DNA of 64,000 nucleotides, taken from Callaeas wilsoni (taxonomy: Eukaryota > Chordata > Aves > Passeriformes > Callaeidae). Below the pieces are notes generated by a model. It saw nothing but the letters and a program-made list of their open reading frames with translations, searched no databases and had not been told where the DNA came from. Location of the stretch: assembly GCA_013398955.1 (NCBI GenBank), contig VWPU01009739.1:1-64000 (forward strand), written 5' to 3'. The position numbers were made by a program, and so were the translations under genes. Below are positions 25,901 to 38,139 of the stretch, piece after piece. Position 1 is the first letter of the stretch, and each line of letters opens with the position of its first letter.

Positions 25901-28900
25901 TTTTTCAAGGCAGGGTAATGCCTTCCTTGCAAAGTGCGAAACGACAGATCATTATTTGTATTTAGAACAACAAAATCATTTATTTTGAGCTTGGCAATGC
26001 TACAGGGTTTTTTAATTCTGTTCTGCCTTTGACGAGGAAATTGTCAACTGAGGAAGGATTTGGAAAGTGGTCTTTGTGTATTAAAAAATGGAGGCTTGTT
26101 TATGGGCCTCCAGACACCTCTAAGAAACTCTTCAACGAGTCAGCCTATGAAGTCAGTGAGACAACTCGTGAAGTGAGGTTCTACTAAGCATGGACACAGG
26201 CGTCAGAATTTACCCCTGCAGGAAATCTAGATACTCAGAAAAATACTTGAGTTAAACTCTTTATCGTACCCTAAGGTTTGTCAGCAATTTTTCTGGCGTT
26301 GCAGCCATGGCAGATTTCTTCATAGTGATGTAATGCTAAGAACTCCTACAGTTCCCATAACTTTACTGTGAGACTTGTCAGACAGAAGTTCTTCGTGGCC
26401 TGTAGGTGCAAGGAGCCCTCTTTGCTGTAGTTTTTTGTATATGCTGACTCTTTTTGGCAATCCACAGCCCGGATTTCCTTGGGGTGCCTCTGCTGCGTGC
26501 CATAACTCAGGGGCAGCAGGGACGGCAGTGCTGGTGCACCATGTGTGAACAGTTTGGGACAGGCCTGAAAGGCCTGGCGGGCATTGTGAGAGCTTCAGAA
26601 AACATGGAAGTGAACAGATACCTCCAGACTTGAGCAGCTTTAATTAGTATTTGTCATAACCAATGCTATGTCTTCGCATTTCTGAGGCAGCTCTGCCTAA
26701 TGCAGGAAAAATGTCCTCTGAAAATACCTGCTTATTTCCGCTTTCAGATGTCAGCATGCACAGGCCTAGTTTTCTTCCTGCTCACAGAATACATGGCCTG
26801 AGCTGCTGCTGTGAATTTGGCACGAGTATTCATAAGAAGAAAGGTCTTTTTAGGGTTCTCTCTTGCGTGTATCCTGTCATACACAGATCAGTTACTTACA
26901 GATCTGAATCTCTTTAGAACTGTTTCTAAATCACCTGGTTTACACTCCTGCTAGTCCCGTGTAATCAGCAGGACTCACCCAGGCACAGTAACTGAGAATT
27001 CATCCTCTGCTCACGGAACTTTCACGGTCAGAATTTGAGAGTTTTGAAAACTTCATTGCGTTGAAATGCATTCATACTCCTGAGGGTTTCACAGTAATGA
27101 GAGAAATGCTTATATTTAATTTGTTTTAAAGTAATCCAAATAACCAAAATCCAGGTTTTACAAGAAGTCATTTGGAAGTGAATATCAGTATTTTTCTGGG
27201 GAGTTACTGAACTGATTGGAAATATTTAAGGCTGCTTCATGACAGGGAGCCTTCCACTAGCTAAGAAGACAGAGTCTAGCTCAGAAAACTGAAAGAGTTT
27301 TTAAACTGCCTCTAAAATTTTTAAAAAGAGCAATTATCCCAGAAAGTGTGATTTCAAAGGCAAATCTAATTTTAAATCTACTATATGTTCGGTTTGAAGT
27401 CTCTCAATAAGTTTCATTAGTGACTGTACTCTCAGAAAACACGTCTTGAGACAAGATACTAAACTTGAAGGACCATTGTTCTGTGAAATACAGCAATACA
27501 GTGTTCACTGATATATATCTAGAGAATAATAGAAGATCATGTCATTTGCTTTCTCTCTGTACTGAACTCGAGGGGAAAAATTAGGTCCGTGCTACCACAG
27601 ATCAGTTACCCAACCCTTAGAGGAGATTTGGTAATTAAATTAGTATCTTAGATGCTATTTTGTTCAATATATTTCTGCTTTTATTCCCCAATCTTTCAAT
27701 CTGCCATTAAGTATTTAAGGATATTTTAAGACTCTACTTTGAAAATCTAAGGCGATTTCTTTTACAAATTATGTTAAGCACCCAGGGAGAGCACAGGAGC
27801 TATGGAGAGAATGGGGCATGTTATTTCTGAGAAAGTCAGAGGGACTGAAACCCACTCCTGGATAATAATTCTTCTTCCACAGCCCATCTTCATTTTATAC
27901 TTCATCTGTACAATGCCTTTAGGTAACACCTGTCTGATGGAGGGATGCAGTGGGAAAGTTAATAAACACTGCAAAGATGACCTGATTATTCACAGAATGT
28001 TATGAATTGTGAGCATCTCCCAAATTTAGGAATTAAGAACTCAGCATTACTGCAGTCCAATATTCATGACCAACACCTACTCTGAATATTGCCTGCACTG
28101 GCACTGACCTGGGAGTGCAAACACCCCAGGATGTGGGTTTTTAACAGAAAAGAATGTGCATGGTAACTCTGCAGCCCATCATAGCAAGCCGTGCATTTAC
28201 TGAGAAGCTCGCTGCTCTTTTGAAAATTTACTTTTCTGCATTTAATCTGCTCACCAAGAAGCAAACCCTGACCAAGTGAATCAGCTTATGTCTTCTGAAA
28301 GCAAAAGGCTCTGGCTGTGCTGGAGGGAAGATTTCTGCTCCCAGCAGTGATTCTGGGGAGCCAAGGGCTCAGCTCCTGGCACTGCTGGCTGGGCAAGGGA
28401 TGAGAGGGCTGGCCAGAAGGGGTTAGGAACAAAACCAGAACTCCTAAGCCACGGCCATCCCAGAGGATGAAATCTCCACTGTTGCACACACACAGGGAAA
28501 ATCCAGATGTCTCTCTTTACGCAGAGATATCTTCTTCTGTCCACATTTCATCTGAGCCACGATGAAGGGCACGAGCAAGCCTCTTGCTTTGCACATTATC
28601 AGGGATTTAAAGACTGTTTCTTTTCTGCTCACATCTCTTTCCCTGCCTTCATTGTCTTCCACCTCTTTGGACAAAGCAGACACTGAATGCAAATAAAGTA
28701 TTTTTGTTACCTATTCTTTTTGTTGCTTTGCATTATTTTGAGGAGTGGCCCAGCATCCCATGGATGTTTTAACTATTAACAATACAGCTTTTTACCATGA
28801 ATTAAAATGTTGCTCTCTCTCTCTCTTAGAATGCCACCATTATTATCCTAACATAGCACAGCATGAAGCAGATTTATTTAGAAAAAAAAATAAAATTATT

Positions 28901-30967
28901 CTGGAACTGCTATCTCTTGCCCCTCCAACACATGATTTATTACCCGTCTTGTTGCAAGTTTTATAAATATAAGTCCTGTTAATATACATGTCCTTTTCTC
29001 CACCCGTGTGAGTGCCCCATAGAAATCAGGTGAGCAGCACAGTACAATGGATCTCTGTATAGTCCTGTGGACCTTTAAACTCAGGATTAGTGACTTTGAA
29101 AGGGTTATTAGGGACAGGCGACTTCCTGATCTGATCCAATTCCAGGGAGAGCCCAGAAGTACTTCCAACTACTTTTTTCAATTTTATTTTATTTTTTAAT
29201 CTGAAAGTTCAGTGGAAATTCAAGTTTCCATGCTTCACAAAGAGCTTTAAACCTTGACAGATTCTGGTTTTGACAACTGTGAAAACCCTATTTCCCTATC
29301 TTGGAGATTCCATGTAACACATCCATCATCATTTCTCTCTGCCCCTCTGGTACTGGTTGAACAGAGTCAAGATTTCTTATTTGCAGCATGTTTCTCACCT
29401 GTAAAGTAAATCATAGCTACACGGGCTTTACATGAGTAACCAGAGCACTTGAATACTTAAATCTAAATGTATACTCTGGCAAATGAAGGAAAGTATTACC
29501 CTGGAACAGCACACTTCAAACATTAATCATAATTATTAATCATACAAAGTTTTCTGAGAAACTTGAATGTAAGTCCAGGCCTATAGCAATTATATTAGCA
29601 CATATTCAGTGCATGTGGCAAAGCAGTTGCATGAAATCATTCTGCAACAAATAAGTGTTTTGCAGTCTGATTTAATTAAGTTTCATGGCATCGAGTCATT
29701 CTGATTTTTTCTAAAAACGTTATAATAAAAATGAGTAGTTTGGAGGTTATAGAAATCTCACTCTCTTTCTGAATTGCCTGAGAAGGTCTTTGCTGGAAGT
29801 TAACTGACAATTACAGATTCTTAGGATTTCTATAGTTCTTGAATGTGTTTGTTATATACCATTAGTCACCAGGTGAAGCCCGTCAGTAATGGCAATACCC
29901 TTCAGCAATAGCTGGGGAGAATTTAACACTGATTGATGGCAGGTCACCTGGAATTGGTTGGCAGAATTTCCAATTTTCTGTTGGGAAATTGCTTATTTCT
30001 TGAAGTCTATTCCCATTTTTACAAGTGGACAGCCAGCTGAGATTATACATTATTATGTGTCTAACTATAAAATTGTGATGGATGGTGTCACACATTTGAA
30101 GAGAGAGTTAAACATTTCATTTAGGGCTGGTTTTAAGAAAAAGGCCAAGTAACTTTAAAATATAAACCGTAACCTACCTTTGGCTTTTATTTGCTCATCT
30201 AGATTCAGAACAGGAGTGTCACACTTTAACTAGTTTTAAACAAAGACTCACTTGCTTTATCATTCTTACTAAGTATCCAAAGGGTTATGATATCTTTGTT
30301 GTAAACAGATTTTCAGTTTCTAAGGCTTGTCCAGGGACTGACTGATGGAGCAGATTAATGTTTTATTTCTACTTTTGGGACCTCGGTTAAAATTCTGGCA
30401 AAACTGCGCTGACAGAAAATCAAAGGCCATTCAGTAAAGCCTTCCTACGGTTCCTCTTCTAAATCATGAGGGAGGGCAGCCAAAAACAGCCGGGCATTTC
30501 CTGTTTCCAAGGGGATGCGAGATAAAAGCCAGTACAGACTTAGCATACAATGTGTATTATCTCTTTGAAACCTGGCTGAATTGTTTGGGAACAAAGAACC
30601 CACGCCCTGCCCCAATCGAAAGGAAAAGAGTGACCCGAGGAATAAAAGCTGGTGCTGTAACTCACACAAGATATATATTTATGACAGTCTCAAAATAGAA
30701 ACAAAAGGAAAGAGCTGTGTGTTGAAGATTTAAAGCCAAATTTTTATAAGATTGGCATGACTAAAATGAGGCTGCCCGTGTGGAGAGCTCAGAGCTCTTT
30801 CTTACCCAGGTCCCCAGACTGACAGCAAAAGCTAAGAGCCTTCGCTTGAGATTTAAGGTAAGAAAGGTCTTGACTTGGCAGCTCTTCAGAGTGAGCCTTT
30901 GAGGGTAACAGCAGAGTTAGACATCTCACCACCTTGTTTACCTTCACTTGTTAAAAATAACCCAGTA
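22906..30967. other. unique noncoding sequence, no gene seen
   Basis: No supportable gene. A CT run at about 28814-28828 ends in TTAG and resembles a polypyrimidine tract with splice acceptor, but the following frame is unremarkable. At 29522-29544 the 10-mer ATTAATCATA occurs twice, 13 bases apart, resembling paired PBX/HOX-type sites. Around 24440-24480 there is a dense TTAATT cluster. A TATA-like ATAAAAGC at about 30642 follows a CpG-containing stretch, but no gene follows it. Confidence 0.55.
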
Positions 30968-31030
30968 TTCACAGAATACTCCTGAGTTGGCAGGACCCAT
31001 AAGGATCATTGAATCAGATTTCTTGTACCT
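30968..31030 (-). mobile_element. CR1 LINE 3' end scrap
   Basis: The plus strand shows CACAGAATAC, then CTGAGTTGG and AGGACCCATAAGGATCATTG, in the order and spacing of the reverse-complemented 3' untranslated region of one CR1 subfamily. Only about 60 bases remain recognisable. Confidence 0.75.
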
Positions 31031-33637
31031 CCTTTCTGACTTACTTAAACTTAATTTCTTTCCTATAGTGTGAAATTGCTTAAGCAAGATGGGGTCGGGA
31101 GGGCCCTCCTCTATTTTTCAGTAGCCTTAGCTTTGTCACCAGGGGTTTCTGGAAGGTACCAGAGGCGGGACTGCAGCCACTCTGACAGGAGCTCTCTCAC
31201 TTCTTGCCGTGTGTTAATTACTGGGCTGAGTTCAAACCACCTCTCCTTCGACTGTATTTGACAAATAAATTATTATTGCAAGTTAATTCTGTACCATTCC
31301 ATCCCCTGCTGGTTTACGGGCTGCATGCTCTGAATCTGCCAACAGGTTCCAGTGCCTCAGAGGATCTGGGGCTCCTTGCGGCTGGAAGGCAGCGAGTGGG
31401 CACAGCAGAGTGCAGAGGTGCACACTGGGGGGACTGTCCTGTTCCTGGGAGGAGCAGTCTCCTGAAGGGTTTAGGTAACTACAGGCAGCACTGCTTCTTG
31501 CTCCCATATCTTGCTCTTAAAGCAGAAAAAAATTGCTTTAAACTTCCCTTTGGGTGTTTAACACCTTCCCTGGTCGTGGCCCTGCTGTGTGCCAGCCCGT
31601 CCTCACACGGCGCTCACGGACTCAGTGCCAGCCCAGAGCTTTACTGAGAGGGGGCTCCAGGGTGGAAGCAACGGCCACTCAAGGTACGAGAGGCCTCCCC
31701 TTTGTGAACTTCCGTGCTGTTAAAATTTGGCCCTACAAGAAATCAAAGATAAAGGAAGTTTTTTAGAAGCTAGTTCAAGCATGCGAGAAAATCCCTGTAG
31801 AAGATAGGAATTGGCAGCACTACTTCAGAGGCTTTCATATTCCAAAATTTAATTAGATCTGCTCACCTAGAACTGCTGGAAATATGTTTACTGCTTTTAG
31901 ATCTTTCTGTCTTATGAATTCCTATTATGAAGAAGCTATTAAATATCACACAGTGTCAGATTCAGAAGTCTATCCTACTAGGAGCAGCCAAATGTATTAT
32001 TTACTGTTTGTCTCAAATTATACTTATTTTATTTATTGCACAAACAAATAGTGTGGTTTATTTTTTCTTGAACTAAAAATGCATTTAGGATCTGTCTTTA
32101 TTTTCAGTGTACTCATTTTCACTATATATTATCCAATTTTGTTATATTGAAAATTAACTGATACAGAATTTTGTAAGCCTAAGCTAGAAACTAAACAACA
32201 TCTTAATTATTATTTTTTATCCCCAAAACATATAAAAACTAAACACGTTGTTGGAACATTTGGAATTATACAAGCATTGCTTTATTTTCTGAGACCTAAA
32301 AGCCAATACTTGCATAACTATTTGATGCTTTTTATCAGAAGCATTGATGCACATCAGTGAGAACTTTCTACCACCTTGAAAATGACTTTTAGAATATTTC
32401 ATTAGCAGACTGTCTTTCAGAACTCAAGTTGACATTCATGTTTCTTCACACCAGTCTTTCATCCACAAAACTCTTTGTTCTGCTGAACAGTTTCGAGACA
32501 ATATGGGCAATCAAAAAAGCAAAGGCTTATGACCTATCTGCATCTTCCATTCCAACATTTGATCAGTGTTATTCAAATCTCATCTTTTAATACTCCTTTG
32601 AGAACTTTCTGAGGATTTTATTTCCTTTCTTTCATTATGATTATATTATTTCAAAAACTTCAAACTTAATGAAATGGTAGCTCTCTATAAAGTGAGAGGC
32701 GGACGCCATCGGTGGCTACACATTTATCCATTTTCATCTCTTTCAATAGCCTACGTGGAAAGAATCTGAAACCCAAAATAGTGGGGAATGTCTTTTACAT
32801 GTACATTTTGCATTCTGGGAGATACGTGGTTATCTTGCAGTTCTGCGTTTTTCTGAAAAATAAAGCACTTGAGCAAGTTGCTTAGGAGTTGTAGGGAAGT
32901 AGAAAGCTGCCTGAGACCCATGAAATCAAACAATTTGTGTACTTAGAAAGACAAAGGTCTTTAGTACCAACCAATTCCTTTCCCTTAAATAACATGACAT
33001 ATCTTCAGACTTTACCACTTCCTGCTCTGCCACACATCCACGTGTGGCCAAGGGTGTACTTGTGCCTTCCAAGGGGATTCCTGGATGCAGAGGCTTTGTG
33101 CCTGCACAAATTGGGGCTTCACCCACACATTCACCTCACGAAAAAAGCTGGAGAAGCAAATTGTATGGCTGGTTTAGGAACCCAAAGCTGAAAAACCGAC
33201 AAACACAGATACACTTGAGTTAAGGCTGCTTTGGGGCTCTTGGCTTCCCTCCTCGTGTGCAGGTCATCGTGGTTCTGCAGCAATAACAGCTGAGCATCCT
33301 TCTTTCCATCACTGCTCTAAAAAGTGAAGTCATTACAGTGTAGATATTAAATTTTGCATAAGAAGGTTACTTCTCTGGAGTTTAGGAGTGTTTTGGCTCC
33401 TGCTCCTAGAGGCAGTGCTTCATCTGTGTCTGTCTTACCTGACTGGGCCAGGTTCTCACCTGGTGAAAATTTATGCCGCAGCCAGTGAACGCTTTCCCGT
33501 CACATATTCACACAAGCTTTAACAGCAACTTCCTTTTTTTTCCCTTAGATTTTATCCTAAAATGGAGACAAAATTTATGTGCAGTGTCGGACAGAAAAGG
33601 TTTTATGTGCCACAGTAGTTCAGCTGCTGATGAGTGG
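31031..33637. other. unique noncoding sequence, no gene seen
   Basis: A 147-codon frame at 31204-31647 lies in moderately GC-rich sequence, has no domain and is contradicted by overlapping frames on the opposite strand. The rest is AT-rich with nothing recognised. Confidence 0.55.
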
Positions 33638-33830
33638 AATCTTCTTTGTCAATAGTTGCATTTCACTACCAGGTAAAATCTTTTCTGTTAGCAAGCAGAT
33701 AAAATCCGCTTTGGCAGTATCTGTGCTCCTCTGCAGGTAAAATCTTCTCCATCAGCAACTATACTTTCCACTCAGATTTAATTTTCTCTATCAGAAGTTG
33801 CCCCTCTGAGGCAAAACTTCAGAAGCTATT
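33638..33830. repeat. degenerate ~39-bp tandem repeat
   Basis: Imperfect units begin with AATCTTCT or AATTTTCT and carry a TCAGCAA/TCAGAAG-like middle followed by a CTCTGCAGGTAA-like end. Starts are at about 33638, 33677, 33703, 33741, 33780 and 33815, giving spacings of 39, 26, 38, 39 and 35. The spacing is regular but the units are strongly diverged, so this is an old minisatellite. One unit is shortened by about 13 bases. The 39-base period equals 13 codons, but stop codons break the frames. Confidence 0.6.
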
Positions 33831-35398
33831 TCACAAACCTCTTGCTCCTATTGACACAAGCTACTATAAACATTAAAACATTCATTAAAAGCTATAAAAC
33901 TAATTCTCCAAAATATTGTTAAATGAAACATTTAAGCTTCTGCCTATATTTTTCTTGATGTAAAACGTCCAAAGCCAGGAAATAAAAACTTCAGGCAGAC
34001 TTTATTCCTTGCCTCCCCCTTCCCCTTGCCCCAAACATACATTTTGTCTCTGCTGCAACTGCATTTATCACAGATGCTACTGGATACCCTTGATTTTTTC
34101 TTTATAAGCGTCACCTGAAGAACATTTCTGTCCATAATGTTGGACTTCTGTTCAACATTTTAGGGTAGTAATGGGCTTAAATGTAGATGAAAGAGCCCCT
34201 AGAACTGTAACAGCTAATGGACTGACAAGTACTCGCACAGTGTCTTCAGTATATTAAACAGGTTAAACAAATTAAATGAATTACCACATCGCTGGCTCCC
34301 ATGCTCCGTGAGAGATAATAAATGCCATTTAAAGCGATGTGTACACATCAATATGCAATCTGAGCAGGCGTTGTTCTCTGTGATCCACAGGGCACTGCCG
34401 GGACAGCCAGCTTTGCTGCGCTGGGGAACAGAACAGTAGGAATGCTTTTCCAGATGCTCTAATTCCAACTGGTCTGAACAATGCCAGCGCGTGATCCTGT
34501 CAGTCTCTTCACCAGTCCTCATTTAACCTGCAAGGTGTCCAGCTGCTGGTGATGGAATTTGTCAGACTGGAGTCTGTTGTTTGTTTGGAGTCGTGTCAGG
34601 TGTCACGAAGGCTCCTGAAAAGCCGATTCCTTTTTGCAGAGGAGGAAATGCTCTCTTGTTGCCCCTAGAGAGGTAAGGACCTATGGGCAGCCATCACCAT
34701 AGAGTTAACAGCAGCAACTGCAGCCTGAGCTCCTCAGAATTAAACCTGCTGTGCGATGTATGGCCCACACTGTGCAATGTGTAATGCTCAGGGTTCTAAC
34801 TCCTCTAATTAATTTAACCTCCCGTGGCCAGGGGCCATGGGGCAGTGCCCGCTCTCCAGGCTGCCAGCTCTTTAATAAACAAGCAAACAAAAAGAATCCA
34901 CAAACCAAAAAGAAGCAGAAAATTACTTTTCCGCTGAGTTACTTGGGTTACAGTAATTTCTCACTGTTTGGATCCTCAAGGACGTTCTGAAGAAAATATA
35001 TTTGGAAGCCAGTCCTCACTGTAAAAGATTATATAGGTCAATTGTTTTCCTCCAAATCTCTTTTATGTGGATATGATTCCTTTCATTCGTGGACTGAAGA
35101 GAAGCTGCAGAAATCCCTTCTTTTTTGAGTAAATGAAAAAAACGCCTATAAATATTCTCTTCTAAGTCCTTCTAAGAAACTTGTGGTGGAGTTGTTCCTT
35201 CTACACTTTTGAACTCCAAACAAATGGTGTTCTGTTTTCTTTGGTGTAACTTCATAAAAATACTGCTGCTATTTCTTGCATTAACAAACATTTTCCTACT
35301 TGTAAACAGCAGTTAGGGGCTCTTAGTGGACAGCTTAGCCTGGGAACTGTGGGATTTACAGTGGCCTGTTCTTTCCCTGGCTGAGAAATCTGGTCATG
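33831..35398. other. unique noncoding sequence, no gene seen
   Basis: No frame with a domain. A short repetition of TTAAACA-like words occurs at 34254-34280. Nothing else was recognised. Confidence 0.55.
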
Positions 35399-35472
35399 CA
35401 ATCACATATCATCATATCATATCATATCTTATCATATCATATCATATCATCATCAATATTTTTTTTTTTTTT
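35399..35472 (+). repeat. (ATATC)n microsatellite followed by a T run
   Basis: An array of ATATC/TATCA units with a few ATC interruptions spans about 35405-35455, followed by an unbroken run of 14 T at 35459-35472. The purity suggests a young, length-variable locus. Confidence 0.9.
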
Positions 35473-35746
35473 ATTTGGGAATAAGCTCAGCATTTTGTAC
35501 CTCATCTACACTGCTGGAAAATTGTTAGACCTTGTTGTTATCCTGCAGAAAATTCCAGCAGGAGGAAGTGTTCTAGGTAATGCTATCCTAGGAGCAAGAG
35601 TAAACAGGCTTAGCCCAGGAGAATAAAGCCTTCCTGAAGGGCTCAGTGTCAGTACAGCCTCTCCAAACTACTTAGACATTTCCTCATGATAAAAAACTAA
35701 GTTTCACCAAAAAACCCACTTTGTTTATAGGAGCAAGGAGGGGGAA
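35473..35746. other. noncoding sequence between two microsatellites
   Basis: Short non-repetitive stretch with no open frame of interest and no recognised repeat. Confidence 0.5.
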
Positions 35747-36039
35747 ACGAAAGGCACAGGGAAGGGAAGGGAAATGAAAGGCACAGGGAAGGGAAGGGAA
35801 GGGAAGGGAAGGGAAGGGAAGGGAAGGGAAGGGAAGGGAAGGGGAGGTCCNNNNNNNNNNNNNNNNNNNNNNNNNNNNNNNNNNNNNNNNNNNNNNNNNN
35901 NNNNNNNNNNNNNNNNNNNNNNNNNNNNNNNNNNNNNNNNNNNNNNNNNNNNNNNNNNNNNNNNNNNNNNNNNNNNNNNNNNNNNNNNNNNNNNNNNNNN
36001 NNNAGGGAAGGGAAGGGAAGGGAAGGGAAGGGAAGGGGA
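35747..36039 (+). repeat. (AAGGG)n array interrupted by an assembly gap
   Basis: Left of the gap a longer unit containing GAAAGGCACAGGGAAGGG occurs twice (from about 35750 and 35776), then runs into perfect AAGGG units. Right of the gap the same pentamer continues at 36004-36039. The array is at least about 140 known bases plus the gap. Its strand asymmetry (G-rich top, C-rich bottom) can form G-quadruplex or triplex DNA and explains poor sequencing. Open frames running through it are artefacts. Confidence 0.95.
35851..36003. other. assembly gap of 153 N
   Basis: Unsequenced bases inside the AAGGG array. The last ten bases before the gap (GGGGAGGTCC) depart from the pentamer, so the gap may contain more than simple repeat or its length may be an estimate. 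Confidence 0.99.
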
Positions 36040-37721
36040 TTTCCAGCAGAGTTGCTTCCTGTCTGTCACTTGCTCGTGGAAGATGCACAGTTCAGGTTTG
36101 CAAACAAAAACGAGCTGGAGAGGCTTTGACCCTGCCCGAAAGCTGCAGCTGAACCTGCTGTGATCAGAACCAGCAAAAGTGAACAAGAGCTGGCAACACT
36201 GAAGGGAGCTAAACAGCTGCTGCTGGGCGTGGCACCTCCTTACAAACTTCTCAAGGGAAAATCCCTGGCTACACGGAACAAAACAGCAATGTAAAATATT
36301 GATAAAGACATTAGGGAATAACAATGGAATACTTGAAAAACTAAATGAATCTGTTGTCCCAAGCGTATTATCATTTAACAAGCTTATTAAATATCACTAT
36401 TTTAACAATTAATAGAAACCTGTCTTGCTGTAGGCCATTTTGATAAGTGCTAATTAAGTATCTACAAATTTCTCACAAAGTCCATGTGCTACTAAGAATG
36501 AGATTAGGCATTTCTTGCTTATGTAATTTTGAGCTAATTATAAGACTATTAGATTTATCTTCTAAATACTCAGTAAGTTCTCTTTTAACAATCGTCTTAT
36601 ATTTAATTAAAAAGCAGTATCTGGCTTGCTAAATTTGAATTAAATGCTTGCTGGAGACACTAAATTAAAGTGTTGGTAACATTTTACCAGTGAATAAAGG
36701 CCTATACAGATATTTTCACAATACAGAATTGTTATCCAGAAAGTAAATAAACAGACAGGGATTTTCAAAGGCATTGACTTCCATGGGCTCTTTGGAACAT
36801 TCTTGAAATAGAAAAGGATCCTAACTGCTGCTGTGCTATTTCTTAAAAAAACCTGAATTGTTAAAAAGCATGCATGGAAGGCATTTGAAAAAATCATGGA
36901 AATGACTGTTTCATTTTATAAAGGTGAGTAATAGAAGAGCTCCCACAACTGAAGTTAATACTTGTTTATGAACAGTCAGAAAATTTGTGTTCTTTGGCCA
37001 AAAAAAATTGAAAAAATCCTCATTAAATATCGTGTGCCTCAGAGAATATTGACAGTATTAGTATTAGATGTGATTACATTTTTTAAAAAAAATTCAGAGA
37101 TATAAAGATGAGTGGTCGCAAAGTGTCTTATTGTCAGTAAAATTATTTATTCTAAAGGCAGAAAAAATTATTTCCAAAAATTTAAATCTTGCATTTGCAT
37201 GTGATTTTATTTCTTTCATAGCCCTATATAGCATTGTCTGTATTAAGATATTTCTCCTGCCTCTTTTCCTTCACCAATCTGAATTTAAAAATCTATGTGA
37301 AGGGTTTGTTATTGGTTTTTTCCCTAAAGAAAATGGTGGCCTTGTACTCCCTGCTGTAAAAATGACATCAAAAAGTACTGTAAAGAGAAATTACATTTTG
37401 CCCTTTGATTTCTCAAGAACCAGTAGTGATAGGGACACTGTTACATTTTCTAACAATGAGTTTTAATGTTTCGGTGCTACTCATAGGAAAATTCCCTGTC
37501 CATATATATTCATTACAGGTTCTTTGTGCAGTCAGTGTCATGGAAAGTCACAGCATTTTTGAATATGAAAAGAAAGGCTTAAGTGGGAGAACAGAACACT
37601 AGAGAACGATGATTTTTGAGGCACGGAAACTTAGTTGCTGAGAGGTGTAAAGAAATGGAGAAGGAGGGCTAGAACTAACTCAGGAAGCCAGTCTCTCTCT
37701 GTTCTCCTTGATAAATGCTGG
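36040..37721. other. unique noncoding sequence, no gene seen
   Basis: After a short moderately GC-rich part (36040-36260) the sequence is AT-rich. The open frame at 37131-37466 (111 codons) is rich in Phe, Ile and Lys, as AT-rich random sequence gives, and shows no domain. Confidence 0.55.
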
Positions 37722-37905
37722 CCCGTCCTGTTTCAGACCCTCCCGAAGGCGGAGGTGCTGCAGGCTCCTCCGGCGATCTCTTCCGTGGCCGTTCCGCTCT
37801 CCTGGCGGCACGGGCGCGTTCCTCGGGGGCGGCACACCGAGCCCCCCGCTCCCGCAGGGGCAGCCCCCCATCGTCCCCGTCCTTCCTCAGCCGCTTTCCC
37901 AGTGT
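37722..37905. promoter_or_regulatory. isolated small CpG island
   Basis: About 20 CpG dinucleotides in roughly 180 bases of GC-rich sequence, in a window that is otherwise CpG-poor. Such density normally marks unmethylated promoter DNA, an exon-promoter or a recently inserted element. CpG remains above background up to about 37970. Open frames cross the island in three plus-strand frames and one minus-strand frame, which is typical of GC-rich noncoding DNA, so I do not call a gene. A pyrimidine-rich run ending in TTTCAG just precedes it at about 37735 and could be a splice acceptor. It may be the start of an unannotated noncoding transcript. Confidence 0.5.
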
Positions 37906-38139
37906 TAGAAACGCATATCGTAATACTGGCTTTCCGCAGATATTAGAGGATGCGATACGTGTAATGTTAAAGTAGCTTTACTGTAAGGATATAGGGGTTT
38001 TTTAGATAATGCCTTTATTTCTGTTATTAATAGCAGTAAAACAGACGATACAGTTATAGCAATTAAACTGTCTGCTTAGTGTGGCTAGCACAGACCTTTC
38101 CCGTGAGAATTTTCCTTCTCTTCTTCCTGTGTTCTATAA
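37906..38139. other. noncoding sequence between CpG island and repeat block
   Basis: AT-rich with a few remaining CpG sites. No gene or known repeat was seen. Confidence 0.45.

Noticed and set aside
28814..28828. CT run plus TTAG as a splice acceptor
   Set aside because: The following sequence has no long or domain-bearing frame and no matching donor stands out. CT runs are common simple repeats.
31204..31647. 147-codon open frame
   Set aside because: No domain, competing minus-strand frame, ordinary GC-rich noncoding composition.
33638..33830. CRISPR-like spaced repeats
   Set aside because: The units are contiguous and diverged, not identical repeats with unique spacers, and the genome is vertebrate.
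35684..36381. Open frames crossing the AAGGG array (minus and plus)
   Set aside because: They contain 51 or more unknown residues from the N gap and translated pentamer repeat.
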